Source: CAWJTN01 sp963845895
GTDB lineage: Bacteria > Patescibacteriota > Microgenomatia > UBA1406 > GWC2-37-13
Reading direction: 5' to 3'
Length of the DNA: 64,000 nucleotides
Assembly: GCA_963845895.1 (NCBI GenBank)
Contig: CAWJTN010000001.1
Span: 682,001-746,000 of the forward strand
Part shown: positions 8,760 to 15,225 of the stretch, piece by piece
How the letters are laid out: each line of letters opens with the position of its first letter
How positions within the stretch are numbered: position 1 is the first letter of the stretch
Made by a program: the position numbers and the translations under genes
Notes under the pieces: generated by a model
Database searches by the model: none
Seen by the model: only the letters and a program-made list of their open reading frames with translations
Told to the model about the DNA's origin: nothing

Positions 8760-9377
8760 CTAATATCCTGGCGTTAACACAAAGTCCAGAATAGTCTCAT
8801 AGGTTCCTTCACTCTGGCTGCCTGGACTGTTTAGCTTAAAATTTATTGAGATATCTTGACCTCCAACATTCCCCAAATTTGTTAAGAGTGCTGCAGAGGG
8901 TGCTCCAGCATTCTGATTAGGAATGTTTAGCCAATTTTGACTTGTTGGTAGGTTGTATTTTAGATTCGACAAGGTGTCACCGGCAGTATTTTTTAAAGAA
9001 TACTCTTCGGTTAAAGATAACTGATAAATTTGGTCGGTTCCAGAAAATACAGAAAGATCGGTTTTTCCCGTCAAATCTACATTTTTCGCTATATCGCCCA
9101 AATTTATAAGACTTTGGGAGACAGACTGGCGTAAAGGTTCCTCTTGATTTGTAGTTTGAACAAAATATCCTCTACCTTGAAAATCTTCGTAGGCTTTTTC
9201 ACCCAAGGTTGATTTGATCAAGTAGGTTGTCTGTTGAGTTCCTTGTTGAAGATCAATCCCTGTTTGTTCGGTTTGTAGATGATACAGTGGAGATTGAAGG
9301 TCTAGAGCGATTATTTTAGTAGATAGTAGAAAGTAGAGAGTAGATAGGAATAGCAAAGTTAAGATTTTTTTTTGCAT
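8760..9377 (-). CDS. Secreted protein of unknown function
   Basis: A 205-residue protein with a signal peptide (about 1-23, from ATG 9377) and no other membrane helix. The mature part is beta-rich and Gln/Thr/Ser-rich, with no family recognised. The in-frame GTG at 9410 would add 11 unlikely residues before the signal peptide, so 9377 is preferred. A TATACT box lies 6 bp before this ATG, suggesting a nearly leaderless mRNA. It is paired with the anchored protein downstream, which may hold it at the surface (inference). Confidence 0.65.
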   Translation of the reverse strand: MQKKILTLLFLSTLYFLLSTKIIALDLQSPLYHLQTEQTGIDLQQGTQQTTYLIKSTLGEKAYEDFQGRGYFVQTTNQEEPLRQSVSQSLINLGDIAKNVDLTGKTDLSVFSGTDQIYQLSLTEEYSLKNTAGDTLSNLKYNLPTSQNWLNIPNQNAGAPSAALLTNLGNVGGQDISINFKLNSPGSQSEGTYETILDFVLTPGY

Positions 9378-9410
9378 ACTAAAAGTATAACTTAAAGTTA
9401 TAAGTTTCAC

Positions 9411-9441
9411 GTAACATGTTACAGGGAGTTGTGTTAAAATA
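9411..9441. promoter_or_regulatory. Divergent promoter region with 12-bp palindrome
   Basis: GTAACATGTTAC (9411-9422) is a perfect palindrome between the leftward secreted-protein gene and secE. TAAAAT (9436-9441) is a possible -10 for secE, 5 bp before its ATG. The palindrome is a candidate regulator site; no regulator is indicated. Confidence 0.4.
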
Positions 9442-9446
9442 TTGGG

Positions 9447-9647
9447 ATGGATAAAAGATCTTTGCCTACACCGGCATTTACAAGAGATATAGTTGATGAG
9501 CTAAAGAAAGTAAGCTGGCCAAATAGAAAAGAGACAGTAAGACTAACAACAGTTGTTATTTTAATCTCCTTGATTATTGCTCTTTATGTGGGTATAATTG
9601 ACATTCTATTGGCTAATGGATTGCAAATTTTAACTCATTTTCGTTGA
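9447..9647 (+). CDS. secE: Preprotein translocase subunit SecE
   Basis: A 66-residue single-helix SecE, the essential small subunit of SecYEG. FTRDIVDELKKVSWPNRKET (about 11-30) is the conserved amphipathic helix, followed by the membrane helix (about 34-60). The neighbours nusG, rplK and rplA reproduce the classic bacterial secE-nusG-rplKA order. Confidence 0.95.
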   Translation: MDKRSLPTPAFTRDIVDELKKVSWPNRKETVRLTTVVILISLIIALYVGIIDILLANGLQILTHFR

Positions 9648-9655
9648 GAAAGTTT

Positions 9656-9723
9656 GATACCGTTTTTCTCGCTTAATAGGAACACCCCCTATTCGGGCTC
9701 CTTAAAAGCTCGAAAAAGGTATC
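9656..9723 (+). repeat. Dispersed palindromic repeat family A, copy 1
   Basis: A 68-bp unit beginning GATACCGTTTTTCTCG and ending GAAAAAGGTATC. Its ends are inverted repeats, and the flanks GAAAG / CTTTC extend the pairing. It lies between secE and nusG. It is nearly identical to the copy at 56045-56112 (opposite orientation), with one clear difference at the terminus. Confidence 0.85.
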
Positions 9724-9752
9724 TGCACTTTCCTTCAAGGCTTTTATTTTAT

Positions 9753-10372
9753 ATGGTTCAATCAAATCAAATTGCTCAAGAAAAAAATCCTCCTCCGTTC
9801 CGCAAAGCGGAACTTCGGAAGGACAAGGGAAGGCAGTTTCTTCTACAAAGCAGGCTAGGTGGTATGTAATTCATGTTCAGACAGGCTATGAGGCAAAGGT
9901 AAAGACAGCTTTAGAGCAGAGAATCAAAAGTCTGGGCGTTGAGGATAAGATATTTGACGTTATCATCCCGATGCGAGATGTTGTTATTGTTAAGAAAGGT
10001 AAAAAGTCCAAAGCAACAGAAAAAGTCTTCCCAGGCTACGTACTGGTCAAGATGATTTTAAATGATGATTCTTGGTTGGTTGTCCGAACTACCGAAGGAG
10101 TCACGGGCTTTGTCGGGGCAGGATTGAAACCAACTCCAATATCTGATAAAGAAGTAGAAGCAATTATGAAGTTTGTTCAGCAAGAACAGCCCAAATTCAG
10201 AGCGAAGTTTTCTGTTGGCGAAGCTGTGAAGATTACCGAAGGGCCTTTTGCAGATTTTTTGGGAACGATTGAGGCGATTGATGAGGAAAGAGGAAAGGTG
10301 AGAGTTTTGGTTTCGATTTTTGATAGAGAGACACCTGTAGAGTTAGATTTTTTACAAGTCGCAAAATTATAG
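9753..10372 (+). CDS. nusG: Transcription antitermination factor NusG (requires a -1 frameshift)
   Basis: NusG binds RNA polymerase and couples transcription to translation. The N-terminal NGN domain (ARWYVIHVQTGYEAKVKTAL, from 9854; FPGYVLVKM) and the C-terminal KOW domain (VKITEGPFADFLGTIEAID) are intact. However, that frame has no ATG, GTG or TTG between its upstream stop (9677) and ATG 9971, deep inside the NGN domain. The only good start, ATG 9753, is in another frame and reads MVQSNQIAQEK into a run of seven A. A -1 slip at A AAA AAT (9782-9788) joins the two. A stable hairpin (9794-9819) follows after 5 nt, as in programmed frameshift sites. A missing A in the assembled run would look the same. 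Confidence 0.8.
9794..9819 (+). repeat. Small hairpin repeat (family B) in nusG, possible frameshift stimulator
   Basis: TCCG-TTCCGC (9794-9803) pairs with GCGGAA (9807-9812) and CGGA (9816-9819), leaving a three-base bulge. Related CTCCG...CTTCGG hairpins occur in rplA (11245-11280) and at 58936, with a looser relative in acs (34169-34196). In nusG it sits 5 nt after a slippery A-run. Confidence 0.7.
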
Positions 10373-10379
10373 AAAGTTC

Positions 10380-10452
10380 GGTACCGTATTTCTCGTTTAA
10401 TGGGAACCCCCCTCCAAAATCATCGGCTCCCTAAAAACTCGAAATAGGTACT
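10380..10452 (+). repeat. Dispersed palindromic repeat family A, copy 2
   Basis: A 73-bp diverged copy between nusG and rplK, starting GGTACCGTATTTCTCG and ending GAAATAGGTACT. The flanks GAAAG (10373 on) and CTTTC (10457 on) again extend the inverted repeat. As RNA it would fold into a long hairpin between the two cistrons. Confidence 0.8.
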
Positions 10453-10479
10453 CTCGCTTTCTAAAAACGCTTAAAAAAT

Positions 10480-10902
10480 ATGGCAAAGAAAATAAAGACA
10501 ATTTTAAAACTCAATCTCCCGGCTGGGGAGGCAACGCCGGCTCCACCTGTAGGTCCGGCTTTAGGACAGCATGGAGTGCCAATTATGGATTTCATCAAAG
10601 AGTACAACGCCAGAACAAGCAAAATGAAGGGACAAGTTATACCGGCGGTTATCACAGTTTATCAGGACAGAACTTTTACTTTTATCACAAAACTTCCACC
10701 GGTTGCAGCTATGATTAAGAAAAAAATCTCCTTAGTGAAAGGATCCGGGAAACCAAACACTGAAAAGGTTGGAAAGTTAAGTAAAAAGCAAGTGGAAGAG
10801 ATTGCTAAAGAAAAGCTTGGAGACCTAAATACAGATAGTTTGGAGCAAGGAATGAAGATCGTTGCCGGAACAGCAAGAAGTATGGGAGTGGATGTTGAGT
10901 AA
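10480..10902 (+). CDS. rplK: 50S ribosomal protein L11
   Basis: A 140-residue L11, the protein of the GTPase-associated centre of the large subunit. LNLPAGEATPAPPVGPALGQ (about 12-31) is the signature N-terminal domain, and the C-terminal 23S-binding domain ends with GTARSMGVDVE. Length is normal. It follows nusG, with a family A repeat between, and precedes rplA. Confidence 0.97.
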   Translation: MAKKIKTILKLNLPAGEATPAPPVGPALGQHGVPIMDFIKEYNARTSKMKGQVIPAVITVYQDRTFTFITKLPPVAAMIKKKISLVKGSGKPNTEKVGKLSKKQVEEIAKEKLGDLNTDSLEQGMKIVAGTARSMGVDVE

Positions 10903-11034
10903 TACATCATGCGAATATTTACGAATATGAAATCTGCGAATAAATGCGAATTTGCGAATATTCGCACATTCGGATCAATTCGCAGGCTTTGTTAATTAGC
11001 ATAAATTCGCATGAATATTATTTAAATAAAAAAC
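10903..11034 (+). repeat. Intergenic GCGAAT repeat array
   Basis: Between rplK and rplA the motif GCGAAT or its complement ATTCGC recurs about eight times within 100 bp (for example TGCGAATATT near 10909, TGCGAATTTGCGAATATTCGC near 10944). The inverted units can form alternative hairpins in the L11-L1 transcript. It is not a known L1-binding site as far as I can tell. Confidence 0.6.
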
Positions 11035-11901
11035 ATGGGCAAAATTAGAACTAGAATAATCGGTTTGGAAGATGTTGAGAAAAAACAAAAGGAAGATCAG
11101 AAAAGAAGAGCTGAAGAAAAAAAGCATGCCAAGCATAAAATTCGTGCTCAAGGATTAAAAGGTGGAGAACGGATGGGTCAAGTAGAGGTAGGAGAGGAAT
11201 CAATAAAGAAAATGGAAAAGGCTAAGAAGATACTTGAGTCACCCGCCTCCGTCCCGACTCAGTCGGGACTTCGGCGAGGCAAGGAAAAAGCTAAAAAGAT
11301 AAAAGTTCATGCGCGAGGAAAAAAATATCAGGAAGCAAAGAAATTGGTTGACGCTAAGAAAACCTATACTCTTGATCAGGCCCTAAAGCTTTTAAAAAAA
11401 ATGAAACTATCCAAGTTTGATGAATCGGTTGAGCTTCATTTAAATGTTGATCAAACAGGCTTAAAAGGTGAGGTTGATTTACCGAACTCGACAGGCAAAA
11501 CTTTAAGAGTCAAAATCGTAGACGATAAGGTTTTAGCAGATATTGAAAAGGGGAAACTTGAGTTTGATCTTTTAGTAACTAATCCTTCCTATATGCCTAA
11601 ACTTGCTAAATTTGCCAAGATTTTAGGACCAAAAGGACTAATGCCAAATCCCAAAGCAGGAACAATCTCTCCCAAACCTGAAGAGGTAGCTAAAAAATAC
11701 GAAAAAGGCGCCTTACGATGGAAAACTGAAGCAAAGTTTCCCCTGATCCATCAGATGATTGGCAAGGTTTCATTTGAAGATAAAAAACTTCTAGAAAATG
11801 CCGAAGCCTTCTTTAAATCAGTTGGTAAAGCTCATATTTTTTCAGCCTACATCAAATCCACCATGAGCCCGAGTGTAAAGATTGATCTAGAAAAAATCTG
11901 A
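11035..11901 (+). CDS. rplA: 50S ribosomal protein L1 with N-terminal extension
   Basis: L1 forms the mobile stalk at the E site. The conserved body begins near residue 95 (KYQEAKKLVDAKKTYTLDQA) and includes GPKGLMPNPKAGT and the C-terminal STMSPSVKIDLEKI. Total length is 288 against about 230 usual. The extra roughly 90 N-terminal residues are highly charged and Lys-rich, and include PASVPTQSGLRRGKE encoded by a family B hairpin repeat (11245-11280). No rplJ-rplL follow, unlike the common bacterial order. Confidence 0.95.
   Translation: MGKIRTRIIGLEDVEKKQKEDQKRRAEEKKHAKHKIRAQGLKGGERMGQVEVGEESIKKMEKAKKILESPASVPTQSGLRRGKEKAKKIKVHARGKKYQEAKKLVDAKKTYTLDQALKLLKKMKLSKFDESVELHLNVDQTGLKGEVDLPNSTGKTLRVKIVDDKVLADIEKGKLEFDLLVTNPSYMPKLAKFAKILGPKGLMPNPKAGTISPKPEEVAKKYEKGALRWKTEAKFPLIHQMIGKVSFEDKKLLENAEAFFKSVGKAHIFSAYIKSTMSPSVKIDLEKI
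11245..11280 (+). repeat. Family B hairpin repeat, in-frame in rplA
   Basis: GCCTCCGTCCCGACT pairs with AGTCGGGACTTCGGCGAGGC, forming a strong hairpin of 36 bp (a multiple of three) inside the Lys-rich extension of L1. It shares CCTCCG...CTTCGG with the nusG copy. Confidence 0.75.
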
Positions 11902-11959
11902 TTCGTAAATCTATTATCTCTTGCAAAATTAAAAAAGAGTAATATAATATGGTTAGTTT

Positions 11960-12514
11960 ATGCTTCATGAGGCTTTAAATGCTTTAAATTTTTCAAATCT
12001 CTCACTAGATACTAGTAATTATGAAGAGATGAAAAAACAAAGTCTAGAGATTTATAATTTTTGTCTAAGACTTTTTGATTCACCTCCAAAAGAACTTCAG
12101 GCAGGTAAAAAAGGTTCTGACAATATTCTTTATGGAGAGGTGCACCTAAATCCGGGAGGTTCTGTTTACGTTCCAGTTTTGGGAACAAAGGTCAAAATTG
12201 GAAGGCTATATCCTCATCCTCAAGGAAAAGAGGCTGAAAATGAGAATACATTAGATCTAAATGTAATGTTTATTCATCACGAGACCCAAACTGATAAAAA
12301 GGATGATCAAGAGCGAATAGAGCTACGATTGGGAAAAGGGTTTGACGAAGAAAAAAATAACCTTAAAGTAACAGACTTTTATCTTGGTTTAAAACCAGAT
12401 GGTAGCGCTTGGGTTTATCCAGCGGTGCATGGAATCGAATCAATGGACCCAATGGAAGAGATGCATAAGTCCCAGTCCTTCTTTTTTCTAGTTTTATCGT
12501 CAATCAAATCTTAA
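11960..12514 (+). CDS. Hypothetical protein
   Basis: A 184-residue soluble protein without a recognised family. It is acidic, has no signal peptide or membrane helix, and contains a beta-rich middle (ILYGEVHLNPGGSVYVPVLG). A promoter-like TTGCAA...ATAATA stretch precedes the start. The last 11 bp overlap, tail to tail, with the cytidylate-kinase-like gene. Confidence 0.6.
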   Translation: MLHEALNALNFSNLSLDTSNYEEMKKQSLEIYNFCLRLFDSPPKELQAGKKGSDNILYGEVHLNPGGSVYVPVLGTKVKIGRLYPHPQGKEAENENTLDLNVMFIHHETQTDKKDDQERIELRLGKGFDEEKNNLKVTDFYLGLKPDGSAWVYPAVHGIESMDPMEEMHKSQSFFFLVLSSIKS

Positions 12515-13181
12515 ATCTTCTCTTGGCAGCAAATACAATCAGATCGGCAGCATCTTTTATAGATAGCGCGTGTCCAGTCCTAATAACCAAATCGTAGTGA
12601 TGTGCTTTTTTAGGATCATGATTAAAGGCTGCTTTTAAAAAATCACCTCTTTTTCTATCAGATTCTTCTATCTGTCTTTCAGCCTCGTGTTTAGAAATTT
12701 TTTCATACTGCATCATCCATTTTATTCTCTGTTCCATCTCACAGATTATTCTAATTTTTAAGGCATTTGGAAAGAGATATTCAGCTCCTCTTCCAACGAT
12801 TATTGCGTTTCCTCGATGACCTATTGTAGACAAGATTTTTATAAGGCTTTTGTAATAAGTTCCTAGATTGAGATAGCGCCTACCGAAAAAGTCAGCAATG
12901 ATCTCTTCTATCATAGGAATATTCACTTCATCGATCTCTTTTACTAGCTCTTTTTCTAAATGAGTTTCCCTACCGATCTCATCTACTATTTCTTCGTGGT
13001 AAACCTTCCAAGGCTTGCCAAGTTTTTTCTCAACTAGATATGCGATTGGCCTCCCACCAGATCCTTTCTCACGCGATATTGTGATTAGTGGATGATTTTT
13101 TGAGATTATTTTTTCTTTTTTGAAACGAGCGAAAAAATCATTCAATAAATTTTTATTTATGAGTCGGAATAATTTTTTCAT
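12504..13181 (-). CDS. Cytidylate-kinase-like protein
   Basis: A 225-residue P-loop-type protein of the cytidylate kinase-like group (Cytidylate_kin2). PLITISREKGSGGRPIA (about 26-42) carries the modified nucleotide-binding loop. The NAIIVGRGAEYLF and RIKWMMQYEKISKHEAE segments match the lid and R-rich region of this family. The true substrate is not known; members are often next to unrelated genes in Patescibacteria. The N-terminal 25 residues are an extension. Confidence 0.75.
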   Translation of the reverse strand: MKKLFRLINKNLLNDFFARFKKEKIISKNHPLITISREKGSGGRPIAYLVEKKLGKPWKVYHEEIVDEIGRETHLEKELVKEIDEVNIPMIEEIIADFFGRRYLNLGTYYKSLIKILSTIGHRGNAIIVGRGAEYLFPNALKIRIICEMEQRIKWMMQYEKISKHEAERQIEESDRKRGDFLKAAFNHDPKKAHHYDLVIRTGHALSIKDAADLIVFAAKRRFKI

Positions 13182-13246
13182 ATTGGCTCAAAACTATTTT
13201 AAGACTTTTATTATAAAAATCAAGCCAGTTTTGGTAATATTTGAGT

Positions 13247-13741
13247 ATGGAAAATGTTCAGGATACATATAAAGACTTCTGGGAATATTTGTCACAACCA
13301 CAGAAGGATTTGATTTTAGAAGGTCAGTATTTGATGAACGATATAATAAAAGACAATGCCTATCACTTTAAAGACTATTCTTTCTTGGTTTTTCCTTTTG
13401 CCAAAGCTTATGAGGGATTTCTAAAGCAGCTTTTCAGAGACATTAAGTTTATTTCCCATCTTGACTATATTTCCGATCATCTAAGACTTGGAAAGTTGAT
13501 GTCTCCTAATCTTATTGGAAGGTTGGGAGATAAATCACTTTATTTAAAAATGAAAGAAGCTGTGGATGCTGATTTTGCTGAAGGAGTTTGGCAGACATGG
13601 AAGCTTGGGAGGAATCAGATTTTTCACTATTTTCCTCACAATCTGAAAGCGATTACCTTTGAGGAGGCGGAACAGATTATAAACAGGATTACTCAAACAA
13701 TGGAAGATGCATATATTAAACTTAAAACTTCATCCGATTGA
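13247..13741 (+). CDS. HEPN-like protein, possible RNase of the RnlA/HEPN type
   Basis: A 164-residue, mostly helical protein. FVFPFAKAYEGFLKQLF-like residues (about 43-60) and the RNQIFH motif (about 126-131, R-N-x3-H) fit the HEPN RNase signature, in which Arg and His form the catalytic site of toxins and abortive-infection proteins. No clear antitoxin is adjacent: the neighbours are on the opposite strand. ATG 13247 is used; TTG at 13241 in the same frame is less likely because TAATAT (13235-13240) forms a -10 just before it. The family assignment is tentative. Confidence 0.55.
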   Translation: MENVQDTYKDFWEYLSQPQKDLILEGQYLMNDIIKDNAYHFKDYSFLVFPFAKAYEGFLKQLFRDIKFISHLDYISDHLRLGKLMSPNLIGRLGDKSLYLKMKEAVDADFAEGVWQTWKLGRNQIFHYFPHNLKAITFEEAEQIINRITQTMEDAYIKLKTSSD

Positions 13742-14678
13742 AAAGTTTTGTTACATTGCTATTAACACTTTCCTCTAAAAGTCTGTCGTAATAAGTGATT
13801 CTTCCGAAAATGAACTCAAATACGTCAAGAGTCTTTGGAACTTGCTGATTTACCGTAGATACTGTGTTTGACAAAAGCGAAGGAAGCGGAGAAAAAGGGG
13901 GTAAGTTTTGGGAAAGATAAGTTAATAAATTTGGAATAGATGAAGGATTCTGATTTTGAGTTTGATTTTGGGAAGGGTTGCTTGTAGGAAAGCTAAAAAG
14001 TGAAGAATTGGTAGGGCTGATGTTTTGTTGTTCGGTTGGATACTGATAGGGAGTAGGGGTAGATTCAGTGGGACTGGTAGGATAAGGAGATGTTGGTGAA
14101 GGCCAAGGAGTTGATGGTTGAGGCGTTGTTGGATTAGGAGTTGTTGGGAAAGGACTGGTTGGTTTTGGAGTAGAAGTTGGTTTGTTAGGAGGATTAGTTG
14201 GATTGGGTGGGTTAGTTGGTTTTGATGGACCATGCCCCGGCGCCCAAACAATAGTTGATGGGCAACCATTACTGAAATTAGGGATGGGATATTCAGGTAT
14301 ATAATTAATTGTTCCGTCTGAATTTACACAACAAGAACTAGTACAAAGTTGACACCAGCCCCTTCGACTATAGCCACATTTTTGTCGATTAACACCAGAA
14401 GGAATAGAAGAACATTCTGATTCTTTGCAAAAGCCACGTTGAGGCCAAGGGCAAGCAAATGGATTACCTGTTTTTTGGATTTGTTGACAACAAGAATCTG
14501 AAGGAGTCGAATCAAGACAGGGATTAGGCGTACAGTTATTTTGACATGTCATCGGAACATTCTGATAATAGAAGGCATATACTCCACTTTGGGTTAAATT
14601 TTTACTTGTATTAAGGCCAATAAGAATAATGATGAGAGTTGTAATTAATAAAATTAAAAATAGAAAGTATTTTTTCAT
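13722..14678 (-). CDS. Secreted, Cys-rich and Pro/Thr-rich protein
   Basis: A 318-residue protein with a signal anchor (about 4-24), a Cys-rich module (about 43-140, about 18 Cys, including CQLCTSSCC) and a long proline/threonine/serine linker (about 150-225) typical of extended cell-surface stalks. The last 60 residues are non-repetitive, perhaps helical. Domain order (anchor, Cys-rich, stalk, C-terminal helix) suggests a surface-displayed protein. No family recognised. Its 3' end overlaps the HEPN-like gene by 20 bp. Confidence 0.65.
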   Translation of the reverse strand: MKKYFLFLILLITTLIIILIGLNTSKNLTQSGVYAFYYQNVPMTCQNNCTPNPCLDSTPSDSCCQQIQKTGNPFACPWPQRGFCKESECSSIPSGVNRQKCGYSRRGWCQLCTSSCCVNSDGTINYIPEYPIPNFSNGCPSTIVWAPGHGPSKPTNPPNPTNPPNKPTSTPKPTSPFPTTPNPTTPQPSTPWPSPTSPYPTSPTESTPTPYQYPTEQQNISPTNSSLFSFPTSNPSQNQTQNQNPSSIPNLLTYLSQNLPPFSPLPSLLSNTVSTVNQQVPKTLDVFEFIFGRITYYDRLLEESVNSNVTKLFNRMKF

Positions 14679-14696
14679 ATATAGTATGATTATATT

Positions 14697-14855
14697 ATGA
14701 ATTCGTGGAAAGTTGTTATTAATAAAAAAAACCTACTTTTTGTTTTTTTAGCCCTAATTTCTTTCCTTATTGCCTTTTGGTTTGATAGATACTATATTTA
14801 TCAAGAAAAAACAGATTTTATTAAGAATCCGTTTAACACACTAACGAACCATTAA
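14697..14855 (+). CDS. Small single-helix membrane protein
   Basis: A 52-residue reading frame with one clear hydrophobic helix (about 13-30, LLFVFLALISFLIAFWF) and a charged tail. TATATT precedes the ATG by a few bases. It is divergent from the Cys-rich secreted protein. Coding status rests on the membrane-helix pattern and placement only. Confidence 0.45.
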   Translation: MNSWKVVINKKNLLFVFLALISFLIAFWFDRYYIYQEKTDFIKNPFNTLTNH

Positions 14856-14868
14856 TTATTATTTATTA

Positions 14869-14887
14869 ACCCCGATTTAATCGGGGT
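14869..14887. terminator. GC-rich palindrome, possible terminator or operator
   Basis: ACCCCGATT and AATCGGGGT are perfect complements around a single T. The hairpin stands out in AT-rich DNA between the small membrane protein and the next gene. No T-run follows, so Rho-independent termination is uncertain. Confidence 0.4.
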
Positions 14888-14918
14888 AAACGAGTTACAA
14901 TTGGGTTATAATTAATGT

Positions 14919-15221
14919 ATGCAGATAAATTTGAGTCGCTTTATTTTGGATGAGAAAGATCTATTTGTGATATTGTTTGGTATATTTTTGATTGTTGTTT
15001 TTCTTTTGAAGATTTCGCTTTTACCCTTCCGTTTTGAGTCATTAATAGTTGTATTTTTATTTCTTTTACTGACTCGTTCGATGGTAAGCAGTCTTAAGTT
15101 TTTCTCCTATTTAATGATTGCATTTTTTGGTCTTTTATTTAGCACGTTCTTATCTCCCTATGGTTTGTTAATCTTTTTTTTGCTAGCAATGATTTTATAC
15201 AAAAAAACGAATCTTATTTAA
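14919..15221 (+). CDS. Small polytopic membrane protein
   Basis: A 100-residue protein with about four hydrophobic segments and very few charged residues; no family recognised. It ends 4 bp before the P-type ATPase gene, so the two are probably co-transcribed and it may be an accessory subunit (inference). Confidence 0.55.
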   Translation: MQINLSRFILDEKDLFVILFGIFLIVVFLLKISLLPFRFESLIVVFLFLLLTRSMVSSLKFFSYLMIAFFGLLFSTFLSPYGLLIFFLLAMILYKKTNLI

Positions 15222-15225
15222 TCGA

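Noticed and set aside
9654..9869. Independent 71-residue ORF after secE
   Set aside because: It covers the family A repeat and the N-terminal frame of nusG; it is better explained as the start of nusG before the frameshift.
13247..14678. Toxin-antitoxin pair formed by the HEPN-like gene and its neighbour
   Set aside because: The neighbour is convergent and encodes a secreted Cys-rich protein, which cannot act as a cytoplasmic antitoxin.
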